A DNA stretch of 64,000 bases, taken from positions 1 to 64,000 of the forward strand of contig CAYPTB010000062.1 in NCBI GenBank assembly GCA_964413535.1, written 5' to 3'. Position 1 is the stretch's first letter. The number at the start of each line of letters is the position of its first letter. The position numbers were made by a program, and so were the translations under genes. Origin of the DNA: CAYPTB01 sp964413535 (GTDB lineage: Bacteria; Planctomycetota; UBA1135; GCA-002686595). The notes below the pieces were generated by a model. That model saw only the letters and a list, made by a program, of their open reading frames with translations, was not told the DNA's origin and searched no databases. Shown piece by piece: positions 42,686 to 51,242 of this stretch.

Positions 42686-44197
42686 ATGATCGCTTCCGTC
42701 CTCCTGTCGTTGGCGGCCTCGTCCGCTCCTTCCCCCTTCTCCATCTCCCTCTCCTTCTCTCGCGCGCCGATCCAAGACGCCGGCGCCGACGAGTACACGA
42801 CGCGCCTGGAAGCGGCGGGCGACGACGCAACAGAGCTCTGGGAGCTCCACACCTGGTGCAAGGAGCAGGGCAAGATCATGCAGGCGCGCGAGTGCCTGAA
42901 GAAGATCGTCGACCTGAAGCCCGACCACGCCGAGGCGCGCAAGGCGCTCGGCCACCACCTCTACGACGGCCAGTGGTTCAAGAGCTACTACGACCTCTCC
43001 GAGTACAAGCGCGCGGAAGAGAAGCGCATGCTCGACGAGAAAGGCCTCGTGCGCTTCAACGACGACTGGGTCCCCGTCGCCGACGAGCCCTACCTGCGCA
43101 TGGGCATGGTGAAGGAAGCGGCCACCGGCAAGTGGATCACCAAGCGCGAGTTCGACCGGCGCGCGCAGGAAGCGAAGTACGAGGCCGAGGGCTGGAAGCA
43201 GCAGACCGACGGCGTCTGGGTCCCCCCCGACGAAGTGAGCAACTGGGAGAAGTCGCTGTGGAAGTGCGGCGATCAATGGTTCGACCTCGAAGCGGCCAAC
43301 GCCTACCACTCCAAGCTCGGACAGTGGTGGACCGTGCCCAGCAGCGGGAACCTCTTCGAGATGTGGAGCACCTGCCCCTACGAGACCACGTGGAGAGCCG
43401 GGAACTTCGCCGACGCCGCCTATCCCGACCTGCTGCGCGCCTACGGCGTGCGTCCCGACGAGAAGCCGGTGGTCGTCGTCCTGAACAGCCAGGCGCAATA
43501 CAACGAGTTCGCGATGGGGAACCAGCAGCTCGGCGTCGCCGGCACGGAGTCCCAGGGCTTCTCCTCCATCCACTACGCGTTCTTCGCCGAGTCCTGGTTC
43601 CTGCCCACCCAGCCGCCCGAGTACGTCGGAACGGGGATCGCCGTGTGGAACGTCGGCGAGAAGCCCGATCCCTACGCGCGCCACGCGGTGCCGCACGCGG
43701 CCGCGCTCGCCTACGCCGAGAGCATCGACCCGAGCCTCAACTCGATCAGCCGGCTCACCACGCCCGGCCAGCAGTTCCCCTTCCTCGAGTTCTGGCTCGA
43801 GAAGAAGATCCCGCTCTGGTTCCGCGTCGGCGTCGCCGCCTACTGCGAGCGCTACTTCTACGACGTCTCGGCCCGACCCGAGGAAGGCCACAGCCCGTGG
43901 TGGGCGCGCGACTGGTCGCTCGACAACATCCGCCGGCGCGGCGGCCCCAAGCCCTTCGAGGAGATCTTCGCCATGGCCCTCAATCCCAACGACGTCGAGG
44001 GCTCGGCGATGCTGATCAACCAGGCCGGAATGGTCGTCTCGTTCATCCTCGACGGGAAGTGCGCGCCCGTCGTCCAGGCCCACGAGGCCCTCAAAGCCGC
44101 CCTGCGCAGCAAGGGCGACACGGCCCAGGCCGACGCGGACCTGCGCGCCGCCCTCCTGGCGTCCAAGGACGACTTCAGCCTCTTCGTGAAGATGTGA
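42686..44197 (+). CDS. Secreted TPR-like protein of unknown function
   Basis: 503 residues starting MIASVLLSLAASSAPSPF, a plausible signal peptide. An early tetratricopeptide-like unit reads CKEQGKIMQARECLKKIVDL with KPDHAEARKALGHHLYDGQW. Then come several Trp-rich repeats in which a verb-like pattern (W..VPADE, GKWITKREFD, GVWVPPDEVSNWE) recurs, as in other planctomycetal proteins of unknown role. The C-terminal half (FLEFWLEKKIPLWFRVGVAAYCERY) resembles the layout of peptidase MA-like proteins, but no HExxH is visible. No function is assigned. Confidence 0.75.
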   Translation: MIASVLLSLAASSAPSPFSISLSFSRAPIQDAGADEYTTRLEAAGDDATELWELHTWCKEQGKIMQARECLKKIVDLKPDHAEARKALGHHLYDGQWFKSYYDLSEYKRAEEKRMLDEKGLVRFNDDWVPVADEPYLRMGMVKEAATGKWITKREFDRRAQEAKYEAEGWKQQTDGVWVPPDEVSNWEKSLWKCGDQWFDLEAANAYHSKLGQWWTVPSSGNLFEMWSTCPYETTWRAGNFADAAYPDLLRAYGVRPDEKPVVVVLNSQAQYNEFAMGNQQLGVAGTESQGFSSIHYAFFAESWFLPTQPPEYVGTGIAVWNVGEKPDPYARHAVPHAAALAYAESIDPSLNSISRLTTPGQQFPFLEFWLEKKIPLWFRVGVAAYCERYFYDVSARPEEGHSPWWARDWSLDNIRRRGGPKPFEEIFAMALNPNDVEGSAMLINQAGMVVSFILDGKCAPVVQAHEALKAALRSKGDTAQADADLRAALLASKDDFSLFVKM

Positions 44198-44219
44198 GCC
44201 GTCCCCTCCGCCCGCGACC

Positions 44220-44225
44220 TATAGT
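44220..44225 (+). promoter_or_regulatory. Possible -10 element (TATAGT)
   Basis: TATAGT lies 11 nt before the first ATG of the BolA gene, which would give a very short leader. Confidence 0.35.
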
Positions 44226-44235
44226 GCTCCACGCG

Positions 44236-44463
44236 ATGATGACCGAGACCGAGCTCAAGGCCTTGATCGAGGCCAACATCGAGGGCGCGCGCGCCACCGT
44301 GCGCGACACGACCGGCACCCGCGATCACTTCGCCGTGGAGGTCGTGTCCCCCGCCTTCCGCGGAAAGAGCCTCATCGAGCAGCACAAGCTGGTGCACGCC
44401 GCCGTCGGCGCGCACCTCACGACCACGATCCACGCGATCGAGATCAAGACCAAGATCCCCTGA
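44236..44463 (+). CDS. BolA family protein
   Basis: 75 residues, the normal size for the short BolA/IbaG group. It has the KH-like fold signature: LIEANIEGARATVRDT, HFAVEVVSPAFRGKSLIEQHKLVHAAVG and THAIEIKTK-like C-terminal strand with the conserved His that helps bind a shared 2Fe-2S cluster. BolA proteins act with monothiol glutaredoxins, and that partner is the next gene, 14 nt downstream. Two in-frame ATGs (44236 and 44239) are possible starts. Confidence 0.92.
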   Translation: MMTETELKALIEANIEGARATVRDTTGTRDHFAVEVVSPAFRGKSLIEQHKLVHAAVGAHLTTTIHAIEIKTKIP

Positions 44464-44477
44464 CGGAGCGTTTGGCC

Positions 44478-44801
44478 ATGTGGACCTCGGACGACATCAA
44501 GAAGACCGTCGAAGAGCACGAGCTCGTCATCTTCGGCAAGGGCTCCAAGCTCGAGCCCATGTGCGGCTTCACGCACCGCGCGATCGACGTCTTCCAGCGC
44601 CTCGGCAAGCCCTTCGAAGTGGTGAACATCTTCGACGACGAGTCGATCCGCCCCGCGCTCGTGAGCTACACGAGCTGGCCCACGACCCCCCAGTGCTTCG
44701 TCGGCGGCGAGATGATCGGCGGCAGCGACATCGCCTACGAGATGTTCCAGTCCGGCGAGTTGCAGAAGAAGGTCGACGCCCTCTTCGCCGGCCGCAGCTA
44801 G
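44478..44801 (+). CDS. grxD: Monothiol glutaredoxin (Grx4 type) with CGFT site
   Basis: 107 residues. The family features are KGSKLEPMCGFTHRA with C29, the WPTTPQCFVGGEMIGGSD glutathione-binding segment and the basic Lys before the site. The usual motif is CGFS; here the fourth residue is Thr. These proteins carry a glutathione-ligated 2Fe-2S cluster and deliver it to, or exchange it with, BolA. ATG 44478 is chosen; TTG 44472 would add two residues. It probably forms an operon with the BolA gene. Confidence 0.93.
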   Translation: MWTSDDIKKTVEEHELVIFGKGSKLEPMCGFTHRAIDVFQRLGKPFEVVNIFDDESIRPALVSYTSWPTTPQCFVGGEMIGGSDIAYEMFQSGELQKKVDALFAGRS

Positions 44802-45464
44802 GCGGCTCCTCCCGCACCCTTTCCCGTCGCGCCGCATCGAGACGGCTACCAGCAGATCCCGCGTCGGATCGCAGTCTCGATCCCTCGAGGACGAGCCGTC
44901 TCCTCAGGTCCTGCGAGAGACCACGCGGCTCCCGTTCACGATGGGTTTCCGGTTCGTGGAGGAGGAGCTCTGCGAGATCTGCGAGCGCGTCCGAGCCGAA
45001 CTCGAGCCGCAGGGATGGCGCGCGGGCGAGGGACCTGTGAGCCACGCTCTACCGGGGATCTCGTTCTGGCGCGTGCGAAGCGCGCTGGCGGAGCTCAAGG
45101 CCGAACGCCGACGCGTTATGCGTGCGCGGCTCGAGGCGAGCTGCAGGGCGCGTAGCGAGAGAGCGTGGCGGGCTACCGCTCGTCTGGGTGAGCGACAACG
45201 ACGGAACGTCCGCGTCGATATCTCCTATACCGGCAGCTGACCTCAGCGAGTTGACCAAGAAAGGCGTAGGAGAGATGCATCGTCGCGCGAAATATGGCTC
45301 TGGAAAAAACTAAAGATCCGTCGCTTCGAGAAAGAGAGTCGGGCGGGGGAACGTGATCGTCACGGGGCTCGGGGGGGCATTCGCGGTGAATCGCCTGGTC
45401 ATGCCCAAGGACTCTCTAGGACCTTCTCAGATCGCCGCCTCCCGACTAGAGTTTTTCCTGCTCG
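44802..45464. other. Gene-poor region with one doubtful frame
   Basis: About 660 bases. An open frame at 44941-45240 (99 codons; product begins MGFRFVEEELCEICERV) has some hydrophilic helical character, but no recognisable domain, ribosome-binding site or conserved neighbour, so it is not called as a gene. The rest shows no structure I can name. Base composition is lower in GC than the flanks. Confidence 0.5.
45447..45452 (+). promoter_or_regulatory. Possible -10 element (TAGAGT)
   Basis: TAGAGT lies 13 nt before the ATG at 45465, followed by a T-rich stretch. No clear -35 box is seen. Confidence 0.3.
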
Positions 45465-45950
45465 ATGCGCTTCGGTAGTCGACAAGCTGGGCTGATCGTC
45501 GGCGGGATCGGCAGCGTTCTTATCGCCGCCGGTTCTGTGTTGACTCTCATGATGTTGCGGGAGAACACCATCTCGTACGTACCGGTGGCGGGAGCCTTAG
45601 CTGGACTTGGCTTCGTCGGAGCCGGGTTCCTCCTCTTGAGGGGGCGAGCCCTACTCGGTTCCATTCTTGTCCTTGCGATCGTTGTGCTCGGGGCGCACTT
45701 TCTCCATCCAGAGGGACCGGAGACGAACCTGCGAATGAAGTGGCGCATGGACAGCATCCCGAGTGGCGAAGAGGTACTCGTTCTCTATGACTCTGACGGG
45801 CGTGATATCCCTCTGTACTCTGCAACCCCGGAGTTGATCGCCGAACTGGTTGCCAGTGGAAGTGAGTACGTGCGCGTGAGGCTCCATGTGCGCCGCTTTC
45901 TCTGGAGAGTCTACGGTTATCGCATTCGGGATGTCGTCCCGAGTCCCTAG
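45465..45950 (+). CDS. Small membrane protein of unknown function
   Basis: 161 residues. Three hydrophobic helices occupy the first ~80 residues (GLIVGGIGSVLIAAGSVLTL, VPVAGALAGLGFVGAGFLLL, ALLGSILVLAIVVLGAHFL). A soluble C-terminal half follows (GEEVLVLYDSDGRDIPLYS, ELIAELVASGSEYVRVRLHV). I do not recognise a family. It stands alone in a lower-GC, gene-poor region, which may indicate acquisition from elsewhere. Confidence 0.6.
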   Translation: MRFGSRQAGLIVGGIGSVLIAAGSVLTLMMLRENTISYVPVAGALAGLGFVGAGFLLLRGRALLGSILVLAIVVLGAHFLHPEGPETNLRMKWRMDSIPSGEEVLVLYDSDGRDIPLYSATPELIAELVASGSEYVRVRLHVRRFLWRVYGYRIRDVVPSP

Positions 45951-46675
45951 GCGGACCGGACGCGGACCGGACTCATGGGTAGGCAGCCTATACACACACG
46001 GGCATGCGCGGCTCGGGCGTCGGGCGTCTTGAGTGACGTGTAGCCTATGGATGCGCCCCAGACCAAATGCCTGCCTAGAAGTCGCCGATCGATGACGTAC
46101 GGTTCTTTGCGCACTTTTCCAAGTGAGTGTGGGCGGCCCTCGATTGGATAAGCGAACGGTGTTTGAACTAAGGCTATTGCCGTAAGCCGCCCAATGCGAT
46201 AGCGTCCCATGCTTCAGCGAATCCGACCGCTGACGCGCACGTCTGGTTTACCGGAAGTTACCCGGAAACGGCCATCGCGGCAGAATCGAGCACCCGATAC
46301 CGGTTCTTTGCGGCAAGAACGCGGATCGAGCCCGTTTGGTGGTTTACCGTTGGACAACTTGGTTGGACGCTCCGGACAACCTCGATCGCTCTGATTGGTT
46401 TACCGCAGGTTGCCCAGACCGCCCGATATGCCAAGCAGACGCCTCGCGAATTGACTAGACCGGGATCCTCACGCTCGGCTGGCCGAGTGTGACGTCGTAG
46501 AGATCGACGTCTGTGCGGCGACAGCGCGTCAACGGAGGAGGTGGACGGACTCGTTGCCTACGCACTACGTCGCGGCGGGATGATCTCTGGATCCTTGGCC
46601 GCCATCGCCTGCTCTGCGGGGACAGAGGGCAGTGCGGTCAGGCCGGCTCGCCGGCCTTGGAGCGCGCGGGTTGGG
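45951..46675. other. Gene-free stretch with short repeats
   Basis: About 725 bases between the convergent ends of the membrane-protein and kinase genes. GGTTTACCG occurs three times (46245, 46341 and 46397), and CGGTTCTTTGCG twice (46100 and 46301), the latter copy inside the small inverted repeat GTTCTT/AAGAAC (46303-46320). No convincing gene is seen. Confidence 0.6.
46640..46657 (-). terminator. Hairpin after the kinase gene
   Basis: AGGCCGGC (46640-46647) pairs perfectly with GCCGGCCT (46650-46657), 18 nt beyond the kinase stop codon. The two-base loop is tight and no T-run follows, so efficiency is uncertain. Confidence 0.5.
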
Positions 46676-48442
46676 TCAGCGCCGCGATGCTCTGCGACCG
46701 GCGGGGCGTAGGACGACCGCGGCCGGCACCGCGAACAGCGCCATCGCCACGAGGTTCACCGCGATGGCGAGGCGCATGGAGCGGCGCCAGTCCGCGGCCA
46801 TCGTCGCTTCCATGATCCCGGACAGGGCGAACGAGTGGTCGAGGATGCGGCGGTAGGCGGCGTCGTACACCTGATCGAGCTTGGCGCCGGTCTCTCCGCC
46901 TTGGTCGCGTTTCGACCAGCGCTCCCGGGTGATCGTCTCGAAGCGCTCGAGCTCGGATTGGAGCGACGCCAGCGCCGCGCGGGCGTCCTCGCGTTCGGCC
47001 GCCACTCCGTCGGCGGCCATCGCCTCGATCTGCTGGATCGACTCCCGGATCGGCTCGAGGACGTCGCGGTCGACGTGCACGCTCGCGTCGCGCGCCAGCG
47101 CCTCCTCGAACCACAGGTGCGCGTCGGCGACGCGGAGCTGGACGGCGTTGCAGGTGCCGACGATCGCCGCCTTGTCCGCGCGCCGCTCGTTCGCGAGGAG
47201 GTACCAGGCGGTGCTGCCGACCGAGGCGGAGAACCAGGCGACGAGCAGCGTGAGGAAGACGCCGACGCCCCAGCGATGTTGCCGCACGAAGGACTGGAGC
47301 CGGAGGGCGGCGCTCGGCGGGCCGGCGAGCAGCGGCTCGCCGCGGAGGAGGCGTTCCCCCTCGCCGGCGAACTCGGCTGCGGTGGCGTAGCGCTCGTCGC
47401 GCTCCTTCGCCAGGGCCTTCGTCACGATGCGCTCGAGGTCGCCGCGCAGCTTCTCCTGGAGCTCGGCGACCGTCGTCGCGCGGGCGCGCGCGACGTTCTC
47501 CTGCGCGTCGAGCGCTGCGAGTCGCCGTGCGGGCCGCGGCGGCGGGTCGTCGCACACGCGGTTCAGGAAGCCCGCGAGCCCTTCGTCCGCCGAACGCTCG
47601 AAGGGCGGCACGCCGACGACCAGCTCGTACAGGAGCACGCCGAGCGAGTAGACGTCGGTGCGCGTGTCCAGTCGCTCGCCGCCGCCCTCGATCTGCTCGG
47701 GGCTCATGTACGGCGGCGTGCCCACGAGCTGACCGGCCAGCGTCAGGGCCGTCCCCTCCGGCGCCTCGATCGCCTTCGCCAGCCCGAAGTCGATGACGAC
47801 GGGAATGGCCCCGCCGGCCCCTTCGCGGACGAGCACGTTCGACGGCTTGATGTCGCGGTGGAGGATCCCGCGCTGGTGCGCGTGGTCCACCGCGCGGCAC
47901 GCCGCGGCGAAGAGGCGGAGGCGCACGTCCAGGTCCGCGCGCCGCGCGTCGCAGTACGCCGTGACGGGCTTGCCCTCGACGTACTCCATGACGAAGTACG
48001 GCCGGCCGTTCGCCGTCTCCCCCGCGTCGAGGATCTGGGCGATGCTCGGGTGGTCCATGCGGGCGAGCGCCTGGCGCTCGAGGGCGAAGCGCGCGAGGAC
48101 CCCGCGGCTCTCCATCCCGAGACGGATGAGCTTCAGGGCGACGCGACGGGGAGCCGGACCGCGCTCCTCGGCGAGGTACACCGTTCCGACGCCGCCTTCG
48201 CCGATGACGTCGAGCACGCGGTACGGGCCGATCTCCTCGGGCATGCGCGGGGGGAGCACGGCCAAGCTCTGGTCGGAGGCTTCGTCGAGCGACGCGTCCA
48301 GCGCGAGCAAGCGCTCCACCTCCGCGCGCAGCGCGGCGTCGTCGCGGGTCTCCGTGTCGAGGTAGGCGAGACGGGCCTTTGGCTTTCGCTCGAGCGCGCC
48401 TTCGAAGACTCGCTGGACGCGACGCCAGCGTTCAGGATCCAC
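46676..48442 (-). CDS. Hanks-type Ser/Thr protein kinase with periplasmic helical sensor
   Basis: 588 residues. Residues ~72-345 are a complete kinase domain: glycine loop GEGGVGTVYLA, VALKLI lysine, catalytic HRDIKPSN, DFGLAKA and GTPPYMSPEQ. A membrane helix follows (GVGVFLTLLVAWFSASVGS). About 150 residues of helix then come outside the membrane (ADKAAIVGTCNAVQL ... DVLEPIRESIQQIEAMA), and a second helix near the end (LAIAVNLVAMALFAVPAAVV). This layout resembles the four-helix-bundle sensors of chemoreceptors and histidine kinases. An N-terminal ~65-residue segment precedes the kinase. The start overlaps the ECF sigma gene by 11 nt, a pairing frequent in Planctomycetota. Confidence 0.9.
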   Translation of the reverse strand: MDPERWRRVQRVFEGALERKPKARLAYLDTETRDDAALRAEVERLLALDASLDEASDQSLAVLPPRMPEEIGPYRVLDVIGEGGVGTVYLAEERGPAPRRVALKLIRLGMESRGVLARFALERQALARMDHPSIAQILDAGETANGRPYFVMEYVEGKPVTAYCDARRADLDVRLRLFAAACRAVDHAHQRGILHRDIKPSNVLVREGAGGAIPVVIDFGLAKAIEAPEGTALTLAGQLVGTPPYMSPEQIEGGGERLDTRTDVYSLGVLLYELVVGVPPFERSADEGLAGFLNRVCDDPPPRPARRLAALDAQENVARARATTVAELQEKLRGDLERIVTKALAKERDERYATAAEFAGEGERLLRGEPLLAGPPSAALRLQSFVRQHRWGVGVFLTLLVAWFSASVGSTAWYLLANERRADKAAIVGTCNAVQLRVADAHLWFEEALARDASVHVDRDVLEPIRESIQQIEAMAADGVAAEREDARAALASLQSELERFETITRERWSKRDQGGETGAKLDQVYDAAYRRILDHSFALSGIMEATMAADWRRSMRLAIAVNLVAMALFAVPAAVVLRPAGRRASRR

Positions 48443-49010
48443 CGAGCGAGTCTCCCCCGAGCTCCCCGTGCACCCAGGCGCGGGCGAGCCGCCACTCCCG
48501 CGCGACCGAGCTCGGGGACGAGCCCTGCGCCGACGCGACCTCCTCCACCGTCATGCCCGCGAAGAAGCGCAGCTCCACGAGCCGCGCTTTCTCGGGGTCG
48601 AACGCCGCGAGGCGCTCGAGCGCGTCGTTCAGGTCGAGGATGCGCTCGTCGCGCTCGTCCTCCGCGAGCTGGTCCAGCTGCGTGTCGAGGTCGACGCGCT
48701 TCCGGTCGCCTCCGCGCTTCTGCCGATTGCGACCGCGCGCGTGATCCACGAGCAGCCGCCGGATCGCGCGCGCCGCGGCCGCGAAGAAGTGAGCGCGGTT
48801 CTCGAAGCTCGGCCGCTCGGGTCCCGAGAACAGGCTCAGGTAGGCCTCGTGGGCCAGTGCCGTCGGCTCGAGGGTGTGGTCCGCCCGCTCGGAGACCATC
48901 TCGCGCCGGGCGAGTCGGCGCAGCTCCTCGTAGACGACCGCGACGAGACGCTCCTCGGCGCCCTGCTCGCCCCGGCGGACCTCGTCCAGGAGTTGGGTGA
49001 CCGCGGTCAT
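48432..49010 (-). CDS. ECF-family RNA polymerase sigma factor (planctomycete Sigma70_ECF type)
   Basis: 192 residues from ATG 49010. Region 2 is seen in LVAVVYEELRRLARREM and HEAYLSLF; a segment ENRAHFFAAAARAIRRLLVDHARGR is diagnostic of the planctomycetal/myxobacterial ECF group often linked to kinases. Region 4 holds the helix-turn-helix (LVELRFFAGMTVEEVASAQG and SSPSSVAREWRLARAWVH). It directs transcription of a small regulon. The kinase gene overlaps its 3' end, so the kinase may control this sigma factor or share its promoter. Confidence 0.92.
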   Translation of the reverse strand: MTAVTQLLDEVRRGEQGAEERLVAVVYEELRRLARREMVSERADHTLEPTALAHEAYLSLFSGPERPSFENRAHFFAAAARAIRRLLVDHARGRNRQKRGGDRKRVDLDTQLDQLAEDERDERILDLNDALERLAAFDPEKARLVELRFFAGMTVEEVASAQGSSPSSVAREWRLARAWVHGELGGDSLGGS

Positions 49011-49412
49011 CGGAAGCGATCGGGCGGGCGGCTCGGGCGGCCCTCCCTCGGCTCCTCGGCGCGAGCGATCGCCACTGTCCACGGATCGTCGAGGAGGACA
49101 CGCCGGCGCCGCGCGCCGAGGACCAAGTTGCCAGCGATCTCGATCCGATCGACGCTGCGCGGACGTCCACACCCGGTCTTCGCCGAGCTCCGCCCCCTGC
49201 CGCAGGCCCCAAGCGTCGTCTCCCCGCCTGGCGCCGGCGAAAGGCGCTTCCCGCCGACGTTCCTGACAGCCGCGCCCCGCCGACGGCGCATGGGCGGGTG
49301 GAGCCGAAGACGGCCGCGGATCCCGCGGACCGAGGCCCCCCCCCTCGCGGCTGGCGGCTCGCGCCGAGGCCCCAGCCCGCAAACCCTCGACTCCTCGGCA
49401 CGAGCCATCACC
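49011..49412. other. Divergent intergenic region
   Basis: About 400 bases between the ECF sigma gene (-) and a small secreted protein (+). It should contain promoters for both. I see no gene with normal codon use, no clear -10 motif of the TAnnnT form and no RNA structure. Confidence 0.5.
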
Positions 49413-49916
49413 ATGAAAACGCTCAAGCACCTGATCACGACCAGTCTCTCGCTCCTCGCCTTCCTGCCCCTCGCCGCCGCCCAGGGCCGGCCCGACTCGA
49501 CGCATGGAGGCGCGCCCGGAGGCCAAACCCGCGCGAGCCCGACGGCCGAGGAAGTTGCCGACCGCTACTTGGGCGCGATCCGAGCGGAGGAGCAGTCCGC
49601 TTTCGCCAACCTCGCGACCGTCTTCGAGGCGGGTGGCTCGAGGCTCCTCGCGATGGCCGCGAACGGCGCGAGCGACCGCGAGCTCCTGCAGGCCGGCACC
49701 GAGATCGTCGCGTCGATGCGCGACCAGGCGAACCGCTCCGCCAGCGCGCTGAAGGCGCTGCGCGAGCGCGGCGTCGCGGAGCTCGAGCAGATGAACGCGA
49801 CCCCGCGCCTCGTCACGCTCGTGCAGGACGCCGCGGCGGCCGCCATCCGGAGCGTCGACCAGCGCACGAACGACCTCGCGCGGGCCGTAGGCGAGCTCCT
49901 GAACCGGCTCCTGTGA
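49413..49916 (+). CDS. Small secreted helical protein of unknown function
   Basis: 167 residues. The start MKTLKHLITTSLSLLAFLP is a clear signal peptide ending in AAAQ. The mature part opens with a Gly/Pro/Thr-rich linker, then ~110 residues of Ala/Arg/Glu helix (YLGAIRAEEQSAFANLATVF, DRELLQAGTEIVASMRDQAN, IRSVDQRTNDLARAVGELLN). No domain is recognised. It is transcribed away from the sigma/kinase pair, and is perhaps a target of that locus; this is only a guess from position. Confidence 0.6.
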   Translation: MKTLKHLITTSLSLLAFLPLAAAQGRPDSTHGGAPGGQTRASPTAEEVADRYLGAIRAEEQSAFANLATVFEAGGSRLLAMAANGASDRELLQAGTEIVASMRDQANRSASALKALRERGVAELEQMNATPRLVTLVQDAAAAAIRSVDQRTNDLARAVGELLNRLL

Positions 49917-50206
49917 GCCGCCCCGCGGCGCGCGGAGCCTGCTCGCCCTGGGCTCCGCCGCCGCGACCGCGCGCCGCACCGCGCGAGTCGACGAACGCCC
50001 GGAGGAGACCCCGAGAGGTCTTCGCCGGGCGCTGCCGTTCCAGCGCGAACGGGTCGCGGGTCGGGGTCCGAACGCAGAGAACGTCGAGACGGCTCGCCTC
50101 GTCCCGATTGCGGGAAAGTCTCCGCGACGAGCGCGTTGCCGGTGGGTCTTCTCCGGCTGCGGAGGGAAGAATCGGGGCGAGCTCGCGCTCCGCGCCGGCT
50201 CGAGCG

Positions 50207-51160
50207 ATGCGAGGAGCCGAGTTCGACTGCGTCCTGCCGGACTTCCTCCTGCAGGCGGAGAACCTCCCCACGCTGCCCCCCGCCGCGATCGAGCTGCTGC
50301 GGCTCGCCCGGGACGAGGGCGCCGGGCTGGACGACTACGCGCGCGCGCTCGCGAGCGAACCGTTCCTGGCCGAGCGCCTGCTCGCGCTGGCCAACTCGTG
50401 CACCTTCACGCTCGGGCCGAAGGTCACGTCGCTGCAGCGCGCCACGCTGGTGCTCGGCACGAAGAGGGTGCAGCACATGGCGCTCGCGTTCTCGCTCGCC
50501 GACGTACTCCCGAGTCAGGGCGCGAACCCGGGCTTCGACTACGCGGGCTTCTGGAAGCGCAGCCTCACCACGGCCGTCGCCGCGCGCGAGCTCGCGCAGG
50601 TCCTGGGTGCGCACCTCGAGGAGGAAGCCTTCCTGTGCGCGCTCGCGAGTCACATGGGACAGCTCGTGCTGGCCGAGTGCCTGCCCGCCGAGTACGCGGA
50701 GGTGCTCGCGCGCTCGGACGGCTGGCCCTGCAGCGCGACGGAGGAGGTGGTGCTCGGCTTCGACGGCGCCGAGATCGGCGGCGCGCTGCTCCGGGCCTGG
50801 GGGCTGCCGGCGTTGCACTACCTCTCGGTCGTCCACGCGGCCGATCCCGGAGGGCTTCCCGCCGACGCGAGCGCGTCCACGCGCGCGCTGTGTCGGATCC
50901 TCGAGCTCGCGCTCCTGGTCGGCCGCGTGCTGTGCGACGCGGACGGGAGCGCCGCGCTCGGCGAGCTCCACGCCCGCGCAACCAAGGCGGGTCTCGGTCG
51001 CCTTCCGATCGAGGAACTGATCCTCGCGCTCGAGCCGCGCCTCGCGGAGACGGGCGAGCTCTTGGCGATCGATCTGGGACCCCCGCGCCCGCACGCAGAG
51101 ATCCTCGAGGACGCGCGGCGCAAGGGAGCAGCCGGGGACGCGCCCTCCCTCGACGCCTGA
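50207..51160 (+). CDS. HDOD-domain protein
   Basis: 317 residues. Pattern of the HDOD family: ENLPTLPPAAIELLRLARDE, YARALASEPFLAERLLALAN, GPKVTSLQRATLVLGTKRVQHMAL, GFWKRSLTTAVAARELAQ and LCALASHMGQLVL (corresponding to the degenerate HD region, lacking the metal-binding His-Asp pair). HDOD proteins are non-enzymatic signalling modules linked to second-messenger or motility control. The ATG at 50207 begins MRGAEFDCVLPDF. The preceding 290 bases show no gene. Confidence 0.82.
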   Translation: MRGAEFDCVLPDFLLQAENLPTLPPAAIELLRLARDEGAGLDDYARALASEPFLAERLLALANSCTFTLGPKVTSLQRATLVLGTKRVQHMALAFSLADVLPSQGANPGFDYAGFWKRSLTTAVAARELAQVLGAHLEEEAFLCALASHMGQLVLAECLPAEYAEVLARSDGWPCSATEEVVLGFDGAEIGGALLRAWGLPALHYLSVVHAADPGGLPADASASTRALCRILELALLVGRVLCDADGSAALGELHARATKAGLGRLPIEELILALEPRLAETGELLAIDLGPPRPHAEILEDARRKGAAGDAPSLDA

Positions 51161-51242
51161 ATCGCGGTCGCGAGTAGCGGAGCGATTTTCCGCGACGAAT
51201 GGAGCTCGAGCTCACGCTCGCTCGCCCGAGAAGGAGGTCGCC

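Noticed and set aside
44941..45240. 99-codon frame in the gene-poor region
   Set aside because: No domain, no ribosome-binding site and no coding context; left as doubtful within the region entry.
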